Shown here in pieces: positions 1 through 5,155 of a stretch of 6,011 bases of DNA. The translations under genes and the position numbers were made by a program. This stretch comes from Actinomycetes bacterium (GTDB lineage: Bacteria; Actinomycetota; Actinomycetes; Propionibacteriales; Propionibacteriaceae), in contig JAEZHJ010000101.1 of assembly GCA_023436925.1 (NCBI GenBank), positions 1 through 6,011 on the forward strand, in the 5' to 3' direction. Each line of letters starts with the position of its first letter. Within the stretch, counting starts at the first letter, position 1. The notes under the pieces were generated by a model. It saw only the letters and a program-made list of their open reading frames with translations. It was not told where the DNA came from and did not search any database.

Positions 1-109
1 GGATCGTCTCCGAGGTGACCTCAAAGCGTTCGGCCAGTTCGGAGACCGCCACCCGCTCGGCGGTGCGGACGATCTCGACGATCGCCTGCTGCCGTTCCTG
101 CGGGTACAT
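1..109 (-). CDS. DeoR-family transcriptional regulator, N-terminal part only (cut by window edge)
   Basis: The minus-strand reading frame from ATG at 109 to the window edge gives 36 residues beginning MYPQERQQAIVEIV and containing VAVSELAERFEVTSETI. This is the N-terminal winged helix-turn-helix of DeoR-family repressors, whose usual opening is a YPQERQ-like segment followed by VSVAELAERFGVTxETIRRDL. The recognition helix is the SETI(R) part at the edge. A ribosome site GGGAG (complement of 114-118) lies 4 bases before the ATG. Family members normally carry a C-terminal sugar-phosphate-binding domain and repress sugar or nucleoside catabolic genes. That domain is outside the window, so the effector and target genes cannot be named. 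The gene follows prs on the same strand after a 310-base gap with its own promoter-like sequence, so it probably starts a separate transcript running out of the window. Confidence 0.85.
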   Translation of the reverse strand, partial: MYPQERQQAIVEIVRTAERVAVSELAERFEVTSETI

Positions 110-143
110 CGCGCTCCCGTCGCCAGCGGTTTTGATATGCCTT

Positions 144-173
144 GTTTTACTACTGTTTTGTTTGGTTTGGCAA
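144..173 (-). promoter_or_regulatory. candidate promoter of the DeoR-family gene
   Basis: Read on the minus strand, TTGCCA (173-168) is followed after 18 bases by TAAAAC (149-144), which could serve as -35 and -10 boxes. A start near base 137 would give a leader of roughly 28 bases including the GGGAG ribosome site. The stretch 130-175 is strikingly T-rich on the plus strand in otherwise GC-rich DNA, as expected of a promoter. The -10 match is imperfect (TANNNC, not TANNNT), so the exact boxes are tentative. Confidence 0.4.
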
Positions 174-229
174 GACCTCGGGCGCCATTGGGTTGGAAAT
201 GCGTGGAGTCGCGTCCGATTTGCCAAACC
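164..229. repeat. 10-base perfect inverted repeat, candidate operator pair
   Basis: GGTTTGGCAA at 164-173 is matched by its exact reverse complement TTGCCAAACC at 220-229. Centre-to-centre spacing is 56 bases, a little over five helical turns. The promoter-proximal arm overlaps the proposed -35 box of the DeoR-family gene. Two copies of TGTTTT lie just beside it at 143-148 and 154-159, 11 bases apart. DeoR-family repressors often bind repeated sites and autoregulate by looping, so this is a plausible autoregulatory operator. That role is inference. Confidence 0.45.
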
Positions 230-253
230 TAGTCCCCCGGACCAAGGCCCGGA

Positions 254-283
254 GCCCTGGCCGAGTAGCGGCCCCGGCAGGGC
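254..283. terminator. GC-rich hairpin downstream of prs, possible terminator
   Basis: GCCCT (254-258) pairs with AGGGC (279-283), and GGCCG (259-263) pairs with CGGCC (269-273) around the loop AGTAG, leaving bases 274-278 as a bulge. It lies about 140 bases beyond the prs stop and before the DeoR-family promoter, where a terminator would be useful. There is no T-run on either side, so termination is only a guess based on stem strength and position. Confidence 0.3.
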
Positions 284-313
284 GCGAGGGCCTGCAGGAG
301 ATCGGTGCACCCC

Positions 314-368
314 GGAACCGGGGACGGTTCCTCGGTGCCGGGTGCCGGGGGACGGTTGCTCGGGTGCC
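314..368. repeat. dispersed GGGGACGGTT repeat, two copies, with a hairpin
   Basis: Two related copies lie 28 bases apart: GGGGACGGTTCCTCGGTGCC at 320-339, and a 21-base version at 348-368 that begins GGGGACGGTTGCTCGG and ends GGTGCC. The first copy is part of a hairpin with 7-base arms, GGAACCG (314-320) and CGGTTCC (325-331), around the loop GGGA. On the opposite strand the core reads AACCGTCCCC. The same core recurs in plus orientation at 5087-5139, upstream of the SDR gene. The copies lie in the non-coding DNA after prs. Confidence 0.7.
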
Positions 369-395
369 AGAGGATCGCCCCACGTCCGAGAGGAG

Positions 396-425
396 CGTCC
401 CGGGTCAGCCCGTCCCGGGTCAGCC
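396..425. repeat. 15-base tandem duplication spanning the prs stop codon
   Basis: CGTCCCGGGTCAGCC occurs twice back to back, at 396-410 and 411-425, with no mismatch. The right-hand copy contains the TGA stop of prs (complement of 420-422). Because 15 is a multiple of three, the left-hand copy supplies a second TGA in the same frame (complement of 405-407), five codons later. Each copy also contains the self-complementary CCCGGG. Confidence 0.85.
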
Positions 426-1370
426 GTAGGTGGCTTCGCTGGAGAACAGGCCGCTGATCGACTCGCCGCAGTCGATCCGGCGGACCGCCTCGGCGAACAG
501 CGGGGCGACCGAGCACACCTTCAGGTTCGCCAGGCCCTCGGGCGGCGGCACGGTGTTGGTGGTGACGATCTCCGCGATGTCAGAACAGGCGTTCAGCCGC
601 TCGATGGCCTTCCCGGTGAACAGACCATGGGTACAGGCCACCGAGATCGAGCGGACGCCCTCCTTGCGCACTGCATCGACCAGTTCCAGGATCGAGCCGG
701 CCGTGGCGATCTCGTCGTCCAGCACGATCACGTCCTTGCCGGCCACGTCGCCCACGATCGTGTCGATGACCACCTTGTCGTCACCCAGCCGCTGCTTGGA
801 GCCGGCGGCGACCCCGACGCCCAGCAGCCGGGCGAACCGCCCCGCCTCCTTGGCGTTGCCGAAGTCGGGAGACACCACGACGGTGTTCGACAGGTCGCGG
901 TCGCGGAAGTGCGCAGCGATCACCGGCAGAGCCGTCAACTGGTCGACCGGAACCGAGAAGAAGCCGTGCACCTGCTGGGCGTGCAGCGCCATGGTCAGCA
1001 CCCGGCTCGCCCCGGCGGTGTGGATCAGGTCGGCCACGAGCCGGCCGCCGATCGAGATCCGCGGCGCGTCCTTCTTGTCCGAGCGGGCGTAGGCGTAGTG
1101 CGGCATGACCACCGTCACCCGGTCCGCGGAGGCACCGCGGGCCGCGTCCACCATCATCAGCAGCTCCATCAGGTTCTCCTGAACCGGAGGGATCAGCGGC
1201 TGGATGATGTAGACATCGCGACGCCGGCAGTTGGCGCGCAGCTGCACCTGCAGGCAGTCGTTGGAGAAGCGCGAGAGTCGCGACGGGGAGAGCTCGACGC
1301 CGAGGATGTCACACATCTCCTCGGCGAAATCGCGGTGGGCGTGCCCGGAGAAGACGGTGATATCGGTCAC
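420..1370 (-). CDS. prs: ribose-phosphate pyrophosphokinase (PRPP synthetase), divergent actinobacterial subtype
   Basis: This 316-residue protein should make 5-phosphoribosyl-1-diphosphate from ribose 5-phosphate and ATP, for nucleotide, histidine, tryptophan and NAD synthesis. It has two phosphoribosyltransferase-type domains, at about residues 4-120 and 145-300. Recognisable elements are VFSGHAH (6-12), YAYARSDKK (92-100), ALHAQQVHGFFSVPVD (128-143), SPDFGNA (167-173), the flexible-loop SKQR (191-194, keeping the catalytic K-x-R) and the PRPP loop DDEIATAGS (218-226). Several signature positions differ from the common class I enzyme: DLH is ALH, FANGE-like is FSNDC (35-39), and DTGGT/DTAGT is ATAGS. 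I recall close relatives in other actinobacteria as a second PRPP synthetase type, so this may be a paralogue of a glmU-linked prs. The start is GTG at 1370. Weak GGGTGG lies 6 bases upstream, and TAGGGT lies 8 bases upstream. The gene begins 62 bases after regX3 on the same strand. Confidence 0.9.
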   Translation of the reverse strand: MTDITVFSGHAHRDFAEEMCDILGVELSPSRLSRFSNDCLQVQLRANCRRRDVYIIQPLIPPVQENLMELLMMVDAARGASADRVTVVMPHYAYARSDKKDAPRISIGGRLVADLIHTAGASRVLTMALHAQQVHGFFSVPVDQLTALPVIAAHFRDRDLSNTVVVSPDFGNAKEAGRFARLLGVGVAAGSKQRLGDDKVVIDTIVGDVAGKDVIVLDDEIATAGSILELVDAVRKEGVRSISVACTHGLFTGKAIERLNACSDIAEIVTTNTVPPPEGLANLKVCSVAPLFAEAVRRIDCGESISGLFSSEATYG

Positions 1371-1378
1371 GAGGAACC

Positions 1379-1384
1379 ACCCTA
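1379..1384 (-). promoter_or_regulatory. candidate -10 box of a leaderless prs transcript
   Basis: On the minus strand TAGGGT (1384-1379) fits the actinobacterial -10 pattern TANNNT and is followed by 8 bases and then the GTG start at 1370. With the usual 6-9 bases between -10 and the first transcribed base, the RNA would begin at or next to the start codon. No convincing -35 is visible. The overlapping GGGTGG could instead be a ribosome site on a longer regX3-prs transcript. Confidence 0.4.
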
Positions 1385-1397
1385 ACCCGCGGCAGGG

Positions 1398-1416
1398 GGT
1401 CCGCCCGAATTGGACC
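1398..1416. terminator. small hairpin between regX3 and prs
   Basis: GGTCC (1398-1402) and GGACC (1412-1416) form a 5-base stem with a 9-base loop in the 62-base gap. It could weakly terminate or attenuate transcription from the senX3-regX3 operon. No T-run follows on the minus strand and the stem is short, so it may be chance. Confidence 0.2.
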
Positions 1417-1432
1417 GACCATTGATCGGGGT

Positions 1433-2110
1433 TCAGCCCTGGAAGCGGTACCCCAGACCGCGGACGGTGAGCAGCAGCACCGGCTCGGCCGGATCCTGCT
1501 CGATCTTGCCGCGCAGCCGCTTGATGTGGACGTCGAGGGTCTTGGTGTCGCCGACGTAGTCAGGGCCCCAGACCCGGTCGATCAGCTGTCCGCGGGTGAG
1601 CACGCGTCCCTTGTTGCGCAGCAGCAACTCAAGCAGCTCGAACTCCTTCAGGGCGAGCCGCACCGGCTCGCCGCGGACGGTCAACTCGTGGCGCTCCACG
1701 TCCATCCGCACCCCGCCGGCCTCCAGCACGTCCGGCAGCAGATCCACGTCGGCGCCCCGGCGGAGCACGGCCCTGATCCGGGCCACCAGTTCGCGGTGGC
1801 TGAACGGCTTGGTGACATAGTCGTCGGCCCCGATTTCCAGCCCGACCACCTTGTCGATCTCGGAGTCGCGGGCGGTGACCATGATGATCGGGACGTTGCT
1901 GGTCGCCCGCAACTGACGGCACACCTCGGTGCCGGACAGCCCCGGCATCATCAGGTCGAGCAGGACGATGTCCGCGCCGTGCCGCTCGAAGCTGGCCAGC
2001 CCCGCCCGGCCGTCCTCGGCCTCGGCGACATCGAACCCCTCCCGCCGCAGCATGAACCCGAGGGTCTCGCGGTAGGTGGCCTCGTCCTCGATGATCAGCA
2101 CCCGCGTCAT
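1433..2110 (-). CDS. regX3: OmpR/PhoB-family response regulator, RegX3-like
   Basis: This 225-residue DNA-binding regulator is the output half of a phosphate-responsive two-component system. Residues 1-115 form a receiver domain with acidic pocket E8-D9, phosphoacceptor D52 (LLDLMMP), T79 and K101 (KPF). Residues about 125-224 form the C-terminal winged helix of OmpR type, with FELLELLLRNKGRVLTR, the recognition stretch TLDVHIKRLRGKIE (191-204) and the terminal VRGLGYRF. Length and D52 position agree with mycobacterial RegX3. The start ATG at 2110 overlaps the kinase stop as ATGA, and GGAGG (complement of 2115-2119) sits 4 bases upstream, so the pair is probably translationally coupled. It is named RegX3 rather than another family member because of its SenX3-like partner and the adjacent phoU and gpmA. 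The likely target site is the 11-base direct repeat at 3304-3336. Confidence 0.93.
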   Translation of the reverse strand: MTRVLIIEDEATYRETLGFMLRREGFDVAEAEDGRAGLASFERHGADIVLLDLMMPGLSGTEVCRQLRATSNVPIIMVTARDSEIDKVVGLEIGADDYVTKPFSHRELVARIRAVLRRGADVDLLPDVLEAGGVRMDVERHELTVRGEPVRLALKEFELLELLLRNKGRVLTRGQLIDRVWGPDYVGDTKTLDVHIKRLRGKIEQDPAEPVLLLTVRGLGYRFQG

Positions 2111-3231
2111 GAGTCCTCCATCTCCGGGGTGTAGCGCGGGATCCGCACTGTGAAGGTCGAACCCTGACCGAGCCGGCTCCAGGCGGTCACCTCGCCACCG
2201 TGGGCGCTCGCCACATGCTTGACGATGGACAGCCCCAGGCCGGTGCCGCCGTTGGCGCGGCTGCGACCGGGGTCGACCCGGTAGAAGCGTTCGAAGATCC
2301 GGTCCAGGTCGGCCGGGCTGATCCCGATACCGTTGTCCGACACCTTGAGCTCGACCGTGTCGCCCTCCCCCGCGCCGGCGGTGACGACCACCCGGGCGCC
2401 CGGCTCGGAATAGGCCACCGCGTTCTGGACGAGGTTGCTGACCGCGATCTCCAGCTGACCGGCGTCCCCCAGCACGGTGAGCCCGGACGGAGCCCCGGCC
2501 GAGAGCGCGATCTGGCGGGCCTCGGCCAGCCCGCGGCAGCGCTGCAGGGAGGCTTCGATCACCTCATCGACCGCGACCGGGTCGGCGGCCAGCAGCGGGT
2601 CCTCGGCCTGCAGCCGCGACAGCGCCAGGATGTGGGAGACCAGCTCGTTGAGTCGCTCGGTCTCGGCCGTCAGCCGGCCGACGAAACTGCGGACCGCCGC
2701 CGGGTCGTCCGCCGCTGCGTCGATCGCCTCCGACAGCAGCAACACCGCACCGATCGGTGTCTTGAGCTCATGGGTGATGTTGGCCACGAAGTCGCGCCGC
2801 GCCTCCAGGAAGCGCTGGTCCCCGGAGCGGTCCTCACCGGTCACCAGGACAGTGTCGTGCGGCAGCGAGGAGAGCGTCAGTTCGAGCCGCGCAGAGCGTC
2901 CGTCCGGCCGGCGGACGTCCACCACGATCGAGCCGGACGTGCCCGACTCCACCACCCGGACCGCCTCCTGCGTGACGGCCTCGGAGGCCAGCACGGTGCT
3001 GCGCACCAGCCCGGACGTCCGGGCGAAGCGGCTGCTGACCGCCACCGTGCCGTCGGCTTCGAGCACCACGACGATGGCGTGCAGGTTGTCCAGCACCGCC
3101 TGCAGCCGGGAGCGGGCCAGCCGGGCCGCGTCGGCGTCGGCGGCGCGGCCGCGTCCGGACCACCACACCAGGGCTGCGCCGAGAACGAAGCCACCGACAA
3201 CTCCCAGCAGGGCAGCGGCCAGTGGCGTCAT
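2107..3231 (-). CDS. senX3: membrane sensor histidine kinase, SenX3-like
   Basis: From ATG at 3231 this is a 374-residue kinase that phosphorylates the adjacent regulator. One hydrophobic segment (about residues 3-24, PLAAALLGVVGGFVLGAALVWW) anchors it with almost no outside loop. A PAS-like sensing region follows (about 45-130). The dimerisation/phosphoacceptor helix is RRDFVANITHELKTP with H154. The ATPase domain has the N box (NLVQNAV, N266/N270), G1 box SDNGIGI (D299), F box FERFYR (313-318) and G2 box GTGLGL (329-334). The motif order and the EARRDFVAN-HELKTP-GA context closely resemble M. tuberculosis SenX3. Lack of a periplasmic sensor suggests it reads phosphate status through PhoU and the Pst transporter, as described for relatives. 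An upstream in-frame GTG (3285) would add 18 polar residues before the membrane anchor. The ATG is preferred because it starts directly at the anchor and has TAGACT 7 bases before it. Confidence 0.92.
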   Translation of the reverse strand: MTPLAAALLGVVGGFVLGAALVWWSGRGRAADADAARLARSRLQAVLDNLHAIVVVLEADGTVAVSSRFARTSGLVRSTVLASEAVTQEAVRVVESGTSGSIVVDVRRPDGRSARLELTLSSLPHDTVLVTGEDRSGDQRFLEARRDFVANITHELKTPIGAVLLLSEAIDAAADDPAAVRSFVGRLTAETERLNELVSHILALSRLQAEDPLLAADPVAVDEVIEASLQRCRGLAEARQIALSAGAPSGLTVLGDAGQLEIAVSNLVQNAVAYSEPGARVVVTAGAGEGDTVELKVSDNGIGISPADLDRIFERFYRVDPGRSRANGGTGLGLSIVKHVASAHGGEVTAWSRLGQGSTFTVRIPRYTPEMEDS

Positions 3232-3238
3232 GCTCTGG

Positions 3239-3244
3239 AGTCTA
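3239..3244 (-). promoter_or_regulatory. candidate -10 box of a leaderless senX3 transcript
   Basis: On the minus strand TAGACT (3244-3239) matches TANNNT and is separated by exactly 7 bases (3238-3232) from the ATG at 3231. No Shine-Dalgarno sequence precedes this ATG. The geometry is what leaderless actinobacterial genes show, and it supports choosing this start over the upstream GTG. The -35 region is not recognisable. Confidence 0.5.
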
Positions 3245-3303
3245 GGGCGATGATCGAGGACCTCGGCGTCGCCGGAACGCTCCACAGGGTGCTCGTCGGC
3301 GAA

Positions 3304-3336
3304 GATTCACCCGGTGTTAACCAGCAGTTGGCCACC
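3304..3336 (+). promoter_or_regulatory. candidate PHO-box-type site: three 11-base direct repeats
   Basis: Three consecutive 11-base units, GATTCACCCGG (3304-3314), TGTTAACCAGC (3315-3325) and AGTTGGCCACC (3326-3336), each place TT then NN then CC at the same offset. The TT pairs fall at 3306, 3317 and 3328. OmpR/PhoB-family regulators bind tandem sites with 11-base phasing. The first unit resembles the GTTCACC core described for Streptomyces PhoP and mycobacterial RegX3. The site lies between divergent senX3 and phoU, about 28 bases before the proposed phoU -10 and about 60 bases before the senX3 -10, so it could control both. Binding by RegX3 is inferred. Confidence 0.6.
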
Positions 3337-3364
3337 AGGGCGACTCCCGCACCTGCCGGATGCC

Positions 3365-3412
3365 TAGGCTGGGGCCGTCCCCGGCGGGGCTGTCCCGCCG
3401 AGCACAGGAGGT
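3365..3412 (+). promoter_or_regulatory. phoU -10 box, leader hairpin and ribosome-binding site
   Basis: TAGGCT (3365-3370) is a TANNNT -10 candidate, the same hexamer as before gpmA. It predicts a leader of roughly 40 bases. The leader contains an all-G/C hairpin, CGGCGGG (3382-3388), loop GCTGT, CCCGCCG (3394-3400). A near-consensus ribosome site AGGAGGT (3406-3412) follows, 8 bases before ATG 3421. This is the strongest ribosome site in the window and fixes the phoU start. Confidence 0.5.
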
Positions 3413-3420
3413 AAACCCGC

Positions 3421-4086
3421 ATGCGCGACAGCTACCACGAGGCGCTCGACGCCGTGGTCAACGACCTCGTCCAGCTCACCGGCCTGGTGGAGACGGCCTT
3501 GCAGGAGGCGACCATCGCCCTGCTGGAGGCCAACCTGGACAAGGCCGAGGAGGTCATCTCGGCCGATTCCCGGATCGATGCGATGCACGACGACATCGAG
3601 TCCCGCTGCTTCTCGCTGCTCGCCCGGCAGGCGCCGGTCGCCGGCGAGTTGCGCACCGTCGTCGCGGCGATGCGGATGGTCGCCGACCTCGCCCGGATGG
3701 GCGACCTGTCGGCGCACATCGCCAAGATCGCCCGGCTGCGCTTCCCCGAGCACGCGGTGCCCGACGGGCTGGTCCCGAACTTCACCCTGATGGCGCGGGT
3801 CGCCGAGGAGATGGTGGCGACCGCCGCTCGCTCGCTGGGCGAACGCAATGCCCACGACGCCGGCAAGCTGGCCGAGTCCGATGAGGAGATGGACGAACTG
3901 CGCAAGAGCCAGTTCCGCGTCCTGATGTCGAAGGACTGGCCGTACTCGGTGGAGGCAGCTGTCGACGTGGCCCTGCTGGGCCGCTACTACGAACGGATCG
4001 CCGACCACGCCGTGCTGATGGCCGGGCGCGTGATCTACGTGGTCACCGGGCTGCTGCCCGAGGGCGAGAACTGGCCGGTGGCCTAG
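3421..4086 (+). CDS. phoU: PhoU-family phosphate signalling regulator
   Basis: This 221-residue all-helical cytoplasmic protein is expected to link the Pst phosphate transporter to the histidine kinase and keep the kinase inactive when phosphate is plentiful. It shows the twofold repeat of three-helix bundles typical of PhoU. The first bundle has the metal-binding helix VADLARMGDLSAHIAKIAR (87-105, D89 and D95) and the second has LLGRYYERIADHAV (185-198, E191 and D195). The opening MRDSYHEALDAVVNDLVQLTGLVETALQEA is the usual PhoU start, and the length is normal. AGGAGGT at 3406-3412 fixes the start. It is transcribed divergently from senX3-regX3 across a shared promoter region, an arrangement known for phoU and phoRP in Streptomyces. 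No pst genes are within the window. Its stop faces gpmA across a repeat-rich convergent gap. Confidence 0.93.
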   Translation: MRDSYHEALDAVVNDLVQLTGLVETALQEATIALLEANLDKAEEVISADSRIDAMHDDIESRCFSLLARQAPVAGELRTVVAAMRMVADLARMGDLSAHIAKIARLRFPEHAVPDGLVPNFTLMARVAEEMVATAARSLGERNAHDAGKLAESDEEMDELRKSQFRVLMSKDWPYSVEAAVDVALLGRYYERIADHAVLMAGRVIYVVTGLLPEGENWPVA

Positions 4087-4154
4087 TCGGCCCCGCCCCA
4101 GGGCCGTGGTCGGCTACCGGGCATGGCTCTGATGAGCACCGCCCCGTCACCGTC

Positions 4155-4248
4155 GAGGGCCACCCCTATGCACTGAGGGCCACCCATCATGGGTGGCCCT
4201 CGGCGTTAAGGCTGGCCCTCGGCGTTAAGGGTGGCCCTCGGTGTTACT
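4155..4248. repeat. cluster of five GAGGGCCACCC repeats in two orientations
   Basis: The 11-mer GAGGGCCACCC occurs forward at 4155-4165 and 4175-4185 (20 bases apart). Its reverse complement occurs at 4191-4201, 4210-4220 (one mismatch) and 4229-4239 (19 bases apart). The reverse copies sit in a three-unit 19-base tandem array, GGTGGCCCTCGGCGTTAAG and variants, at 4192-4210, 4211-4229 and 4230-4248. The last unit contains the gpmA stop codon. Any forward copy can pair with any reverse copy, so several nested hairpins are possible. Confidence 0.85.
4175..4201. terminator. strong hairpin between convergent phoU and gpmA, probable bidirectional terminator
   Basis: GAGGGCCACCCAT (4175-4187) and ATGGGTGGCCCTC (4189-4201) are exact reverse complements around a single central base. 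In RNA the innermost pairs would open to form a small loop. The stem can extend by a U-G and a C-G pair outward. It lies between two genes that run toward each other and is symmetric, so it could stop both transcripts. It lacks a T-run, which is common for actinobacterial terminators. Confidence 0.6.
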
Positions 4249-4993
4249 TCTTGCCCTGGTTCTTGACCGCCTCGATGGCGGCCTTGGCCGCTTCCGGATC
4301 GAGGTAGCGACCACCCGGGGTGGTCGGCTTCAGGTCGTCGTCCAGCTCGTAGAGCAGCGGGATGCCGGTGGGGATGTTCAGCGAGGCGATATCGGCGTCG
4401 CTGATCCCGTCCAGGTGCTTCACCAGGGCCCGCAGCGAGTTGCCGTGCGCCGCCACCAGCGTCACCTTGCCGTCGCGCAGGTCCGGCACGATCGAGTCGT
4501 ACCAGTACGGCAGCATCCGGACCACGACGTCCTTGAGGCACTCGGTCAGCGGACGGGCCTCGCTGGGCAGCATCGCGTAGCGCGGGTCGTCGACCTGGGT
4601 GTAGGGGTTGTCCGCGGCCAGCGGCGGCGGCGGGGTGTCGTAGGACCGGCGCCACAGCATGAACTGCTCCTCGCCGTACTGGGCCAGGGTCTGCGCCTTG
4701 TCCTTGCCCTGCAGGTCGCCGTAATGGCGCTCGTTGAGCCGCCAGGAGCGGCGCACCGGGATCCAGTGCCGGTCGCAGCCGTCGAGGGCCAGGTAGGCGG
4801 TGTGGATCGCCCGCCGCAGCACCGAGGTGTGCACGACATCGGGCAGCAGGTTCTCCGACTTCAGCAGGTCGCCACCGCGCTTGGCCTCGCCGACGCCCTT
4901 CTCGTTCAGGTCAACATCCACCCAACCGGTGAACAGGTTCTTCGAGTTCCACTCGCTCTCGCCGTGGCGGAGCAGGATCAACGTGGCAGTCAT
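4244..4993 (-). CDS. gpmA: 2,3-bisphosphoglycerate-dependent phosphoglycerate mutase
   Basis: This 249-residue cytoplasmic enzyme interconverts 3- and 2-phosphoglycerate in glycolysis and gluconeogenesis. The length is typical of the cofactor-dependent family. The phosphohistidine motif LLRHGESEWN (7-16) carries catalytic H10. R60/R61 and E88 in RLNERHYGDLQGKDK (85-99) line the active site, and AAHGNSLRAL (181-190) carries the second histidine H183. WVDVDLNEKG and RRSYDTPPPPL are also family hallmarks. Start ATG 4993 gives the standard N-terminus MTATLILLRHGE. It has no clear ribosome site, but TAGGCT lies 7 bases upstream, so the mRNA may be leaderless. The stop TAA lies inside the third unit of the 19-base tandem repeat. 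Proximity of a gpm gene to senX3-regX3 is also seen in mycobacteria (gpm1), which supports orthology of the neighbourhood. Confidence 0.96.
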   Translation of the reverse strand: MTATLILLRHGESEWNSKNLFTGWVDVDLNEKGVGEAKRGGDLLKSENLLPDVVHTSVLRRAIHTAYLALDGCDRHWIPVRRSWRLNERHYGDLQGKDKAQTLAQYGEEQFMLWRRSYDTPPPPLAADNPYTQVDDPRYAMLPSEARPLTECLKDVVVRMLPYWYDSIVPDLRDGKVTLVAAHGNSLRALVKHLDGISDADIASLNIPTGIPLLYELDDDLKPTTPGGRYLDPEAAKAAIEAVKNQGKK

Positions 4994-5000
4994 GGAACCG

Positions 5001-5006
5001 AGCCTA
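5001..5006 (-). promoter_or_regulatory. candidate -10 box of a leaderless gpmA transcript
   Basis: On the minus strand TAGGCT (5006-5001) fits TANNNT and is followed by 7 bases (5000-4994) and then ATG 4993. No Shine-Dalgarno match precedes the ATG. The spacing is identical to that at senX3. No -35 consensus is visible in the GC-rich sequence upstream. Confidence 0.5.
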
Positions 5007-5086
5007 TCTGCGTCCGCGTGGCCGGGCGAGCCGGAGGGCTGCCGAAGGTGATGGCGAGGCGGCGCGCTCGTGGGTGGGTGGGGTGT

Positions 5087-5139
5087 GTCCCCGCCTGCCA
5101 GAGAACCGTCCCCGCGTGCCAGGGAACCGTCCCCGCGTG
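5087..5139 (+). repeat. 21-base tandem repeat, about 2.5 copies, dispersed AACCGTCCCC family
   Basis: Units of 21 bases lie at 5087-5107 and 5108-5128, with a partial third at 5129-5139. They differ at only two positions between the full copies. The shared core TGCCAGRGAACCGTCCCC appears at 5096-5113 and 5117-5134. The array lies in the gap between gpmA and the SDR gene. The same core, in the opposite orientation, lies downstream of prs at 314-368. As 21 is a multiple of three it stays open in the SDR frame, which makes a false N-terminal extension possible. Confidence 0.85.
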
Positions 5140-5155
5140 TCGGTTGGCCCGCTCT

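Noticed and set aside
15..1385. 456-codon plus-strand open frame across the prs region
   Set aside because: It lies antisense to prs, has low-complexity R/G/P/A-rich translation without any family motif, and is explained by GC-rich codon bias on the other strand.
3232..3285. GTG at 3285 as the senX3 start
   Set aside because: It adds 18 polar residues before the membrane anchor and has no ribosome site. ATG 3231 has the TAGACT box 7 bases upstream and starts directly at the anchor.
2200..3414. 404-codon plus-strand open frame opposite senX3
   Set aside because: Antisense shadow of a clearly conserved histidine kinase. The translation has no recognisable domain.
5072..5083. G-quadruplex candidate TGGGTGGGTGGGG
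   Set aside because: Only three runs of three or more G are adjacent. No fourth run lies close enough on the same strand.
5087..5139. CRISPR array
   Set aside because: The units are 21 bases, directly tandem and without unique spacers, so this is a simple tandem repeat.
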